From assembly GCF_907164915.1 (NCBI RefSeq), contig NC_061862.1:61777910-61841909 (forward strand): 64,000 nucleotides of DNA, written 5' to 3'. Both the position numbers and the translations under genes were made by a program. The notes under the pieces were generated by a model. The model searched no databases and was not told the origin of the DNA. It saw nothing but the letters and a program-made list of their open reading frames with translations. Source of the DNA: Impatiens glandulifera. Taxonomy: Eukaryota > Streptophyta > Magnoliopsida > Ericales > Balsaminaceae. Positions 1 through 10,705 of the stretch are shown piece by piece. Positions within the stretch are counted from its first letter, which is position 1; every line of letters starts with the position of its first letter.

Positions 1-1247
1 TTAACATATTCAGCATCCGCATAAGTCACAAAAAATAGATCATCTGCAAAACATATATGGGTTATTGCTTCTTCTTTGCAGTACAGGTGAAATTTAGAAT
101 GATGACTTCTTAGAAGCATTTTAAAAATGCAGTAAAGAATTTCCATTATTAAGACGAATAGGTAAGGAGATATAGGGTCTCATTGCTTTACTCCCCTTTC
201 ACCCTTGAAAAAGTGAGGAGTGGAAATATATTACATAATTCAATCAATGAAAATAATTGGAAAACCTGTAGCAAGTAGGAATCCGTGGAGTGATCCCCAT
301 CTGATCGAGTCAAAAGCTTTTCTAATGTCAATTTTGAAAACCACACGTGGCGATATGTTTTTCTTGCCATATCCATTCAATAAGCTTTGCATGTGTATGA
401 TGTTATGGGAAATAGAGTGTTTAGGAATAAATGCTGATTGCCTTAATCCTACAAGCTTATCAATAACTGTTTTCAAACGTTGCGAAATAATTTTTGAAAT
501 AATTTTGTAAATAACATTGCAGTATGAAATAGGATGAAAGTCCTTAATTTTTTTCTGGAATTGAATTCTTAGGAATCAAATTCAACACTGTGATATTCCA
601 TTGCTTCAACATTTTACTGTTTTGGAAGAAATCCAAAACCCCTTCGCTTACATCTTTACCCATTATTTCCCAATTTTCTTTATAGAAGTTCGCGTTGAAA
701 CCATCTAACCCTAAGCTTTTATCCCATTTCTTGAAAACAGAGCTTTTATGACTTCTTCCATACTGACTATAAGTTGGTTACCACTTTCTTCACTATTCCT
801 TTGCACAATCTGTTGAAGCAATCTTCGACTGTCCTATATTATTGTGCTCATTTCTGTTTTAATCAGCTCTTTGTAGAAATTTATTGCTTCCTCATGAACT
901 GCCTTTTGTCCCTATAAAATATCACAATTTGAGTTTGTAAGCTTTAATTGAATATTTTTTTTATAGAAGAAAGAAATATTATTTTCTCTTAATAAAAAAC
1001 AATTTTCTCTAGATTTTTGCTTAGTAAAGTTTTCCTCTTTAGAATAGAGGTCTCTGAATCGCGTAAGAGCCTTTTTTTCCTCTTTCCTGTTATAAGGTAG
1101 ATTTGGGGCTCTCAGTACCTTGCTTTGTATTTCCTCCAGTTTCGTTCTGGCTTCCTTTACTCTTTTAGAAATCCCACTATATTTTTTCCGGTCTAGCTTA
1201 TTCAGCTTCTCTTTCAGTAATCTTAGTTTCTCACAAACTCTGAACAT
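1..1247 (-). pseudogene. LINE ORF2 remnant: reverse transcriptase part and linker
   Basis: Minus-strand remnants of a LINE reverse transcriptase. The stretch 240-476 contains FKIDIRKAFDSIRW, RT motif A with its catalytic Asp, preceded by the 'LRQSAFIPKHSI' type region. Near 34-52 the minus strand reads FADDLFF, motif C, so both catalytic motifs are still recognisable. Between about 500 and 900 the N-terminal RT region is present but frameshifted. 912-1247 encodes 111 aa of the charged linker between endonuclease and RT. Several stops and shifts separate these pieces; it is not functional. The rest of RT and the terminal zinc-binding region would lie to the left of position 1. Confidence 0.85.
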
Positions 1248-1289
1248 CTTTGTTCCATTAATTATGATGATCCAAGTTTCATTAAGGAT

Positions 1290-1960
1290 TTAATTAAAAT
1301 TTTCATCTTTCATCCACAAGTTGACGAACTTAAAGGTTCTTTTCTGTTTTTTCTCCTTCTCCCAAAAGAATTTTAAAGGGAAGTGATCAGAGATACCAGG
1401 TTGCAAAACATGGATTTGGCTTCTTGGGTAAAACTCCACCCATTTTTCATTCACTAGGCCTCTATCAATTCTGCTCTTTCTCATGTTGTCCGCCCCTCCT
1501 AAAGTTGACCATGAAAATAGATTACATGAGGAAGATGGTTCAATGCAACTTATGTCTCGAATGCATTCATTGAAATCCTGCATGTCTTGTGTTATGTATA
1601 TCTCAGGCTCTCTTTCATTCATGAATATTGTAACGTTAAAATCTCCCATAATAACCCATGGTTTGTCATCCGTAATGTTTTTTCTCAAATCATTCTCAAG
1701 TGTCTTCCTCTCTATCCAGAGTTGCTTGCATAGACCACTACAAAGAAGTTTTTTACCCTTGTCACCAAATTGATAACTTCTGTCAAAATAACTTGTTTGT
1801 TTTCAAAAATTTTCTTAACTTCAACCCTTTTTTATCCCATCCTACCCAAATTCTTCTTTTAACCCTATTAGAGTTATGAATAAATTCTCATTGTTCTTTG
1901 AAGCAACCCTGGACAACCTTCTCTATTTAACTTTGTCTGACATTTGTTTCAATAATTCCA
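1290..1960 (-). pseudogene. LINE ORF2 remnant: apurinic-type endonuclease domain
   Basis: The open stretch 1290-1688 (132 aa) holds the C-terminal half of an exonuclease-endonuclease-phosphatase fold: MGDFNV carries the catalytic Asp/Asn, SRIDRGLVN is the conserved substrate loop, and GISDHFPL gives the final Ser-Asp-His triad. The N-terminal part continues to about 1960 with frameshifts and stops. In LINEs this domain nicks the target DNA to start reverse transcription. The homologous domain of the second LINE lies at 23747-24430 and is longer and more intact. Confidence 0.85.
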
Positions 1961-2219
1961 AATACTGTGATTTCATTCCTTTCTTCTATTCTTCTAACCT
2001 CTCTTATCTTTATAGGGTCATTTAACCCTCAAATATTCCATGTCATTAAGTTCATTAATGAAAAAAAGATCTTCCAGCATACTTCCCATTCCTTTATATT
2101 TTATTTCTTTCTGTTTTTCCCATCTAGCAAGGGTATAAGGAATTGTATTTTCCTTAATTTGCTTACCTTGTTGTTTTGGGATTTTTGTGTTACTCTGGTC
2201 AACTTTCTTTTAAATTAGA

Positions 2220-2916
2220 GATTGCATAGTTTCAACTGAGTCACCTGCCTCTTCTTTATCTTTCCTATTTCCTTCACCCACCTCCCCTTTCTTGCTTTAT
2301 CCCTCTCTTTCCCTTTCCACAACCTCTTCGGTATTGATTCTTGCTTCCGGGTCAAGATTCTTTATTACCTCTTCATTCTCAGTCTTTGATTCTGAATCTC
2401 TTACCACTCTATCTTCCTTCCCCTGTTCTTCAAAACTCTGTTCTGAATTTCCTTCCTTATCTTGATCCTTTTGCTTACTCAATACTGATTCTTTAGTAGC
2501 ATCTTTCTACCTTTCATTCTCAACATTTTCCTTTTCCAACCTTTCTTGTTCTTCTTTCTGTTTCTTTTCTATCTCTGTCTTTTTCTCGATCTTCTTCTTC
2601 AATCATTTTCGGGCACTTATAACAGACATGTTCGAATGTGTTACAGTCAAATCATCTACTCGGCCTCTACTCATATGAGATTCTCATAATTATGGGTTTG
2701 CCTTTTCTGTCCATTACCGTCATCTGGTATGGAAGATTTGATCTCGAGTGTATGTCAATGCACATCCTAGCATATGTCATATGCTCCCCTTTTTATGTAG
2801 TTGGGTCCATGTAGAGTGGACTCCCCAATAGGTTCTCAAAGTAACTTAATGCTTTAGGGTTATACATGTGGGAAGGGATGTTGCGCAATTGAAATTAGAT
2901 TTGCGCAGTTTCTTTG
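2220..2916 (-). pseudogene. LINE ORF1 remnant (DUF4283-like domain, zinc knuckle, acidic linker)
   Basis: The minus strand first shows a decayed DUF4283-like region (about 2640-2916, matching the better-preserved copy near 25029-25700), then a degenerate zinc knuckle near 2610-2650 (CNTFEHVCYKC), then a Glu/Lys-rich linker, open for 61 codons at 2297-2482. Plant LINE ORF1 proteins bind RNA with this combination of domains. The reading frame is interrupted several times. Confidence 0.7.
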
Positions 2917-5900
2917 GGAAAGTTAATATTCCTATAACAAAGGTTTGTTTAAATTTTTTCTTTAAGCTCACAAATCATCTTTAAAGGATTTGATTCAAAA
3001 AATAAAAAAATTCTAGCGAGGTAATTTCATATTCCACAATCGTATTTATTGGTGAAATGGGATAAACTTGGAGTGAGTAAAAAAACTAATCTAATTGGTT
3101 GAAAATTATAATAATATATGGTATGGTCTCATGTCCAAACTTTGTTGTAATTCAATGGTATATTATCAATTAGGTATGCTTATTACGCGAGGTATCAACA
3201 TCTGAAATGGAATAAAATCATTACCTAATTTTCCCCACCATCTAAATTTAATAACTTCTTTTCCCATTTTTTTTATAATTTCTTTAGTGAAACTCTTGTA
3301 TCTAAGATTTTTAATTTTTTATAGAAATTTGTTCATAATATACTTCTTACACGTTACACGTTATTGTTTTAACAACCTCGAATTATAATTTGACATTTTG
3401 AAGCGGAAAGTAATAAACATTCAATTTTATTTTATCCTCGATTTAATTTTATAATAATAACGTTTTAAGTGAAAATTGTACGAATAATTTTTAATTATTT
3501 GGACACCAACTTTTATGACTTAAATTATGTATCCTTATACTACATGCATTAGTTTTGCATTTAACATTTTAATTGAAACAAATAAATTTTAAAATCAAAG
3601 TTAATTGTTCAATTCGTTTTTCCTCAATTTAAATTTTATTTCAATTACACGGTTTTCAATTTTAGTCAGGAGTTGACATAAATAATCAACTATTAGGAAT
3701 AGTTAATTTACAAAAAGTTAAATGTAAATTATTTCATTATCAAGTAGTTTTGTAATTTAAAATCTAACTCAGATTTTGTTAATGTGCCTTTACAGCTTTA
3801 AAAAACAAATATTATAATTTAGAATAGATGTATGCTGGTAATCTTATATTTTATATGACATAAATTTATTTATTTTAATAATTAAATTATATATAATTAT
3901 ATGAATTTACATTATATAAATTATATATATTTCAATAATTAATATATTTGAAAAGAAAGTATTTATCTTATTAGGTGTCCAGCCTTTTCAAATTTTGTAA
4001 TTGATACTATAAACATGACCAATTAAATTTTCATAATTTGATTGTGACACCTAAAATAATGATTCCACCTTGTTTTCCTCTTTATGTTAATTTATTGTGT
4101 TTAATTATTTCATTGTTTTTATACTTAAGCTATAACTATAAAGATAATTTGAATTATACTTTTCAATATTCAAAATGTAAAAAAAAATAACTCTAAACTC
4201 TTACGAAATAATGATGGAAATGAATCGAAATATTGAATATATAAATATCTAAAGAAAACATTTGTACCCATAAAATAATTACCCTATCAATTTTCTCTTA
4301 AACTCATAAAAGTTATTAATAGAATCTAAAATTAAATTACAACCATCAAAGAATTTTATTTTTTATTTATTTATTATCCTAATATGTTAACAATATTATT
4401 GGGACAAGATATTGTGAAAATATCATTAAAATATTATTATACCTTATATGCATAATTAACATTATTATTCTCTATAAATACATCATCTCTAGGTAAATTA
4501 GAATACTCTTTTAAAGTATATAAATATAGAAATCATCTTAACCTTTCTCACACTCTCAAATATTTTCTACAATTTTGACTTTCGTTTCTTCAGTCCATCT
4601 AGCTTTTAAGGATCATCAATTTGACAGTTAATGCAATTATTTTAAATTTTAAATTTTATTATTTAAATGGTAGATGTAGATGTATGTAGATTGACATAAT
4701 AGTGTATATTAAGTAGATACTATTATATCTATTAATCAGGTTGATTGGATTGTCTTCTTACTTTGAATCAACAAGTAATCCCAATAGACACATTCAAAAA
4801 TTTTCCATCTTGCCAACTATTATTGTTAATTAATTTGTCTTTATTCATTGACATTACTCTCTCATATTTAATGGACTTTATTATTTTCATTAGTTAAAGA
4901 GAATAAAGATAGACACTTATAGACAATGTTTTATCAAGTATTAATAGGTTATAATTTCATACTTTAGGCGAATACGACAAAGAAATTCAAGTGTTTCAAG
5001 ATTTATGATATGTTGTAAGTATCAATGGTAAGGTATATGTTTATGATAACTTAAATAGTTTAATTGTGAGTTAGTAAGATTTCGCTATATTTGTGTTTAA
5101 TGTTGTAAGATATTTTTTCAACTTTAATAAGTTTAAAGATACGAACATCAAACTCATGTATACCTTAATCTAAGTAATTTATGATACAACTATATAAACC
5201 ATCATAGACATATATATTTTTATTAATACATATCATAAATTCAATAACTCGTATTTTCTCATTGTATTCATGTTTATTTTAAATGTGAGATTATTACATT
5301 TTAACTTCTTGATAATTACATCATTGTCTGAACATGTGTTCTCTTTCTTATCTTAACTATAAATTTAAATAAGACTCATAAGTATGAGTGAGTGTGTCAA
5401 TGAATGAAGAAATGTTGATTGATGAACAACATTATTGACTTGGGATGGAAGGAGTAGAGATTTGTCAAATAATTTGTGAATTACCTCAGTATTGTGGATG
5501 AGAACTTTGGGAAGCCACATGAGGCATGATAGGTCTGATCCTAATGGTATGATTTAGAAGAGTCTATCTTATGTTTTATATCATTTAGAATATTTCTCTC
5601 AACTTAGAAGTGAAAATATTTAATTTATTTGTTTTTTTAACCATCCTCTATTAACTTGCAAATATGAGTTATTGTTGTTCAATGCATATTAATAATAATC
5701 TATTTTTTCATTAGATTAACGTTAATTTGTTTTATATTAATGAGTTCAAAGAGAAAATGATTTTTTAACTTTGTACACATGTAAATTTAAAACTTGTATT
5801 TTTAAAATATGAAAATAAATTGTAAAGAGATTTAACAATTATGTAATTATTATTTTTCAAAGGATAAAACACACCTCATAGATATATTAATTTGAAAATA

Positions 5901-6629
5901 TCGCAACATAATGTTAAAGAATTATTTAAAAATCTGTTAAGTTCAAATTTGTGACATGAATTATATTAAATTATCCAAACTATTAATCAATATTAAATAT
6001 CAAAAATATTTGTGATCAACAAAACTTAAAAAATTAACTTAAGACTATTCCATTAGATTAAGGTGAAATTACAAAAAATATAATATGCAAGAACAAGAAG
6101 AATAATACTATTTCGTGTATTAAATTTCTTTCGAAATCCTTTCCAACCATTGAAAATATATTATCAAATTACTGTACTGCCCCTATTCGAAAGATACTCG
6201 TTAACCAAGTTTAATGCAATAAAATGAAAAATGGTTTTACCCATCCCACAAAATAACTTTTGTCACATTGTCCACCTCAAGTCTTTGAGTTTCAAATCTT
6301 TTGTTTTCTTTTTTTGGATTGTCATCATGTTGAATATAATTTTGTAATGATCTTCTACATTTTTATCATCATTCCAATAAATAAACAACAACTCTTCTTT
6401 CAAATTAACTAATTACCATTGCAAGTGAGAAAATGTTCAATTGCAATGGAATTTTAATAGTCTTGTCAAGAATGTGGTGGCTAAGAAATGGTTAAAGGCT
6501 CTTTCTCTTTCTCGGGAGGTCTACAACTTAATTATTTATTATTTATTGATGGTTCCCTCCAATTTTGTTGATCCAAAACTAGGTTGCTACATTGGTTGGT
6601 TGGACATCTATCCTCCAAAACACAAAATT
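2917..6629. repeat. Tandem unit U1 (about 3.7 kb, left part replaced by LINE)
   Basis: First visible copy of an AT-rich unit repeated five times to 32747. It starts in mid-unit at the LINE junction with the landmark 'ggaaagttaatattcc' and ends where the same landmark recurs at 6630. Compared with U2-U5 it lacks about 350 bp near 3430 (the block beginning 'tttgtcgttagtagcc' in the others). No protein-coding gene is supported: frames are short and full of stops. Landmarks kept in all units include a TATA-like box near 4518, a possible donor site near 4628, and a stretch near 5480-5550 found in every copy. Confidence 0.85.
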
Positions 6630-6819
6630 GGAAAGTTAATACTCCTATAACAAATGTTTGTTTAAATGTGTTCTTTAAGCTTACAAATCATCTTTAAAGG
6701 ATTCTATTCAAAAAATTAAAAATTTCTAGTGAGGTAATTTCCAATTCCACAATAGTATTCTTTGGTGCAAATGGGATAAACTTGGAGTGGGTAAAAAAAC
6801 TAATTTAATTGGTTGAAAA

Positions 6820-7137
6820 TCTATATATATATATATATATATAATAATGCTTAATTTTTAAAGTGTCTGGATTGTCGGGTCGAGAGCTGTGGTTAATTTG
6901 GATATATATGTGAGAGTAAATGGATACTTGGGTCGGATTGTGGGTTGACCCACCCATAAACATAAAACTTTTAAAACTAAAATTAAAAATGTTATTTGTA
7001 TGTTTTGAACTTGAAACCTAATAAAACAAGTACAATCCTTTAACCAACTAGGCTAACAACACTTTATATTTAAGATTCAACACCAAATTTGATGAACGCA
7101 AGACATTTTAACAATAAAAGTTCAAATTTTCAACTAA

Positions 7138-7173
<36 letters not shown>

Positions 7174-7756
7174 GATGCTTAATTTTTAAAGTGTCGGGAT
7201 TGCCGGGTCGAGAGCTGTGGTTAATTTGAATATATATGTGAGAGTAAATAGATACTTGAGTCGAATTGTGGGCTGAACCGCCCATAAACTTAAAATGGTT
7301 TAAAATAAAATTAAAAATGCTATTTGTATGTTTCGAACTTGCAACCTAACAAAACATGTATAACCTTTTACCAAGTGTGATTGAGATGTGGTTTGCCGAG
7401 GGATAATAAACATGTATCATTTGAAAGTAGTTAAACAAATATGAATCAAATATTTGATTGAACAAAGTGTGAGGTCACGATGCTAATTATTAAAAAATAT
7501 GAATTAAATATTTGATTGACAAAGTGAAAGTGTAAAGTCACGTGATGAGAGATTCGTTCGGACAAAAATATGTGAGAAAAAAAGTTGTTTTACCGGAGTG
7601 AATAAAATGTGGAATGAGAGTGTTATATTTTTTTATTTTAATATATTATTTGTGATTTACTAAGAATTTTAAACATTGAATAGATATTATTATAATTTTT
7701 TTAATTTATTTTGTTTTTATTCTTATCCGTGTGCATCGCACGAAATTTTTTCTAGT
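6820..7756 (+). mobile_element. Non-autonomous Helitron, dimeric (He1)
   Basis: The element starts with TCTATATATATATA and ends with CTAGT (CTRRT consensus). Just before the end, at 7728-7742, is the GC-rich hairpin CGTGTGCATCGCACG. The host bases are A on the left and T on the right, and the intact site is seen in sister units near 3107 and 18618, so insertion without duplication is visible. Internally the 5' terminal region (AT microsatellite followed by 'aatgatgcttaattttt' and the block around GGGTCGAGAGCTGTGG) occurs twice, at 6820 and about 7140, so this is a head-to-tail partial dimer. No Rep/helicase gene is present. Confidence 0.85.
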
Positions 7757-8941
7757 TATAATAATATTTGGTATGGTCTCATCTCCAAACTTTGTTGTAA
7801 TTCAATGGTATATTATCAATTAGGTATTCTTATTACGCGATGTATCAATATCGTACATGGAGTATAATCATTACCTAATTTTCTCCCACCATCTAAATTT
7901 TATAATTTCATTAGTGAAACTCTTGTAAATCTAAGATCTTTAATTTTGTATGGAAATTTATTCATAATATACTTCTTATGCGTGACAACTTATTTTTTTA
8001 ACAACCTTGAATTATAATTTGACATTTTGAAGTGGAAAGTAACAAACGCACTTTTATTTGTCGTTAGTAGTTAACTAAACAAATTTGACATCATCATACA
8101 AATTTGGCCTCCAACGGAGTTAAACACATATATTGTTTTAAATTAGGATAGTAAACAAGCTATTACAGTTTATTTAACTAGTTTCACTATGAAAATTAAT
8201 CATTGCCATATTTTTATGGTAACAAAGGCTCAAACTGACCATTAAACTCATTTTTTTATCTTTACTAATTTAAATGAAATAGGTTAATATAACATAAGAG
8301 TCGCCTTAAATATTTTTATTTATTTTGTTTAAGATATTATTACAATCTCCTACATTAATCCTACATTAATGACTCTACTTTAATTTAACACCTACCATCA
8401 TTATCTCATTTCAATTTAAAACGTTATAAGAAAAATTGTACGGATAATTTTTAATTCTTTAGACACCAACTTTTATGACTTAAATTATGTATCCTTATAC
8501 TACATGAATTAGTTTGGAATTTAACATTTTTATTGAATCTAATAAATTTTAAAATCAAATTTAATTGTACAATTCTTTATGCCTTAATTTAAATTTTATT
8601 CCAATTACACAGTTTTTAATTTTTGTTAGGAATTGACATAAATAATAAAATATTAGGAATAGTTCATTTACAAAATAAAAAGTTAAATGTAAATTATTTC
8701 ATTATCAAATAATTTTGTAATTTAAAATCTAACTCAGATTTTGTTAATGTACATTTACAGCTTTTAAAAAATTAATATTATAATTTAGAATAGATGTAGG
8801 TTGGCAATCTTATATTTTATATAACATATATTTATTTATTTTAATATTTAAATTATATATAATGATATTAATTACATTATATAAAATAATATATATTTCA
8901 ATATTTAAAATATTTTTAAAGAAAGTATTTCTCTTATTAGG

Positions 8942-10705
8942 TGTTGAGTCAAATTATTTTGACTGAGGGTCCAAGTATTCTGACTAATAGAATTTTGATG
9001 ATGAAGGTGTATAAAACTTGAAGAAAAAATTTAAGCCGTCTAATTGTTTTTGATGCAGGTGTATCGAAAACATGCTAAATTGGACTAAGTCTGTATGGGG
9101 TTCATTAGACTTACTGGCTATTAGACGCATTAAATTAGACGTGCAGTCTAACAGGCGTAGTTAGACGTGTAGTCTAACATGCATAGTTAGATATACAGTC
9201 TAATGGATCCGTAGTTAGACGTGCAGTCTAACAGGCGTAGTTAGACGTGCAATCTAACGGATACGCAGTTAGACGTGCAATCTAACAGACATAGTTAGAC
9301 GTGCAGTCTAACAGATACGTAGTTAGACGTGCAGTCTAACAAATGCGTAGTTAGATGTGTAGTCTAACAGATACGCAGTTAGACGTGCAGTCTAATAAGA
9401 TGCGTAGTTAGACGTGCAGTCTAACGGATACGCAGTTAGATGTGCAGTCTAATAGGCGTGTAGTTAGACGTGCAGTCTAACAGATGCGTAGTTAGACCTA
9501 CATTCTAACGGATACGCAGTTAGACGTGCAGTCTAACAGACGTGTAGTTAGACGTGTAGTCTAACAGACGTAGTTAGACGTGCCGTCTAATAGATGAAAG
9601 TTAGACGTGTAGTCTAATTCCTTCAGATTAGTCTGAAGGGTGTCGTAGTTAGATGTGCAGTCTAACAGATGAAAGTTAGACGTGCAGTCTAACTCCTTTA
9701 GATTAGTCTGAAGGGAACCGTAGTTAGACGTCTTGTCTAACTCCATTAGACCTGGTTGTCTAATGGATCCTGCTATTAGACAGGGGCGTTTAACTCCAAT
9801 AGACTTGTCAGTCTAATTGAAGCACGTTTAATGCCATGCTTGAGCAGTTTCTTGAAGCTAGCATCCGTCTACCTATGATCAACTAGATGTACACTACTCT
9901 TGCTCCACTATTCTGTGCAGATTAGTACGACAACCAATTACAACCAATGAACTAATGCCACGTAAGAAAATATTCTTCCCACTACTTGTTTCTTGTAGGA
10001 AAATCCTAGAAGAATATTCGGCGCACTACCAGATTGGTACGACCACGATCATGGTGCTCAGAGTCTGTTGTACCTATGTACTATGGAGGCTCTCCAAAGG
10101 GTATTCGCCACGTGTCATTATAGAAGATTCAACCCTTGATACCTACTCTTTATTTAAAGATCCTCAAGGACAACGAATGAATTACGGAATACATCGAACT
10201 ATAAGTCGACCATACACTTGATACAAAAACTTGCTTGCTGAACTTACAATCTCACGAATTGCTTTCTTTCTTTACTGTGTGTATATCAAGAGAGAGATAT
10301 AATCAAAGTATTGTCTAGTTAAGTGATATTCTTCAATATATTGTAAGTTGAACAAAGTCAGTTCTGTTCAACAGTAAACTAGCCGTGTAACTGTATTTGA
10401 TTATAAAGAAAAGTATAGTGAATCATTCTGGTGGTTGGAAGAAGGGGTGATGTAGGAGAGTTTTTCTCCGAACATCCATAAACAACTCTTTATGTCATTT
10501 ACTTTCTGTCATCTTCTCCTTCTTTGGTTCTTAGCTTCAAACCTGAACAAACGTTTCCGCACTTGAATCGTTCAAGAGTTTGCAAGGGTTTGTGAAAAAT
10601 AGAAAGTGATTTAAATCCCTAACAAGATTTCTATCAAACTATTTTTGTACGAAGTTGTCATCAATAGTTAAACCCCCGTCTCTATTAGTGTCACCGATCC
10701 TTTCA
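8942..10705 (+). mobile_element. Solo LTR of a Copia-B-related retrotransposon
   Basis: Starts TGTTGAGTCAAATTATTTTG and ends CCGATCCTTTCA, the same ends as the Copia-B LTRs (which read TGTTGGGTCA...CGATCCTATCA on the minus strand). It is flanked by the perfect 5-bp duplication TTAGG (8937-8941 and 10706-10710); sister units show the empty site 'cttattaggtatc'. No internal region remains, so it arose by LTR-LTR recombination. It carries a TTAGAC/GTCTAA palindrome array (about 9110-9745), a TATA-like TATTTAAAG near 10152, and the two conserved blocks shared by all LTRs here (10441-10483 and 10562-10576). Confidence 0.93.
9110..9745 (+). repeat. Palindrome-rich tandem array in the solo LTR
   Basis: About 18-20 copies of a 28-31-bp degenerate unit whose core is TTAGACGTGCAGTCTAA, an inverted hexamer pair TTAGAC/GTCTAA around a 5-bp spacer. 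Towards 9600-9720 the unit lengthens and includes a second inverted pair (TTCAGATTAGTCTGAAGG). The spacer between palindromes varies (AGATGCG, GGATACG, AGGCG), while the hexamers are the best kept part. The short ORFs through it are a by-product of the period, not genes. Confidence 0.9.

Larger units (their letters stand above)
1..2916 (-). mobile_element. LINE (non-LTR retrotransposon), 5'-truncated, continues left of the window
   Basis: Reading the minus strand from 2916 downward gives LINE ORF1 remnants (acidic linker, zinc knuckle), an endonuclease domain and the first part of reverse transcriptase, in the standard plant LINE order. It is clearly related to the LINE at 20706-27428 (same domain order and recognisable peptide matches such as the RT motif FKIDIRKAF). 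The 5' end stops abruptly near 2916, where the tandem-unit sequence begins in mid-unit, typical of 5' truncation by incomplete target-primed reverse transcription. The 3' end and target duplication lie outside the window. Frames are broken many times, so it is an old dead copy. Confidence 0.9.

Noticed and set aside
6441..6650. 69-aa ORF at the end of tandem unit U1
   Set aside because: Broken in U2-U5, so not a conserved gene; kept only as part of the weak zinc-finger lead.
6985..7050. B-box-like sequence (GTTCGAA type, minus strand) in the Helitrons suggesting a tRNA-derived SINE
   Set aside because: No A box at the right distance and no SINE tail; the surrounding ends are those of Helitrons.
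7139..7172. Long (TA)n tract as a replication origin or separate microsatellite locus
   Set aside because: It is the start of the second Helitron monomer and recurs at 6820, 14170 and 14460.
9110..9745. CRISPR-like look of regularly spaced palindromic repeats in the solo LTR (and at 33800-35350, 56690-58100)
   Set aside because: The 'spacers' are themselves repeats, the arrays lie inside LTRs with defined ends, and the genome is a plant's.
9561..9746. Minus-strand repeat ORF (61 aa) through the palindrome array
   Set aside because: A product of the repeat period; not conserved in other LTRs and without a plausible start context.
9955..10221. 88-aa plus-strand ORF in the solo LTR
   Set aside because: Lies across the LTR promoter region; no domain and no counterpart in the Copia-B LTRs.
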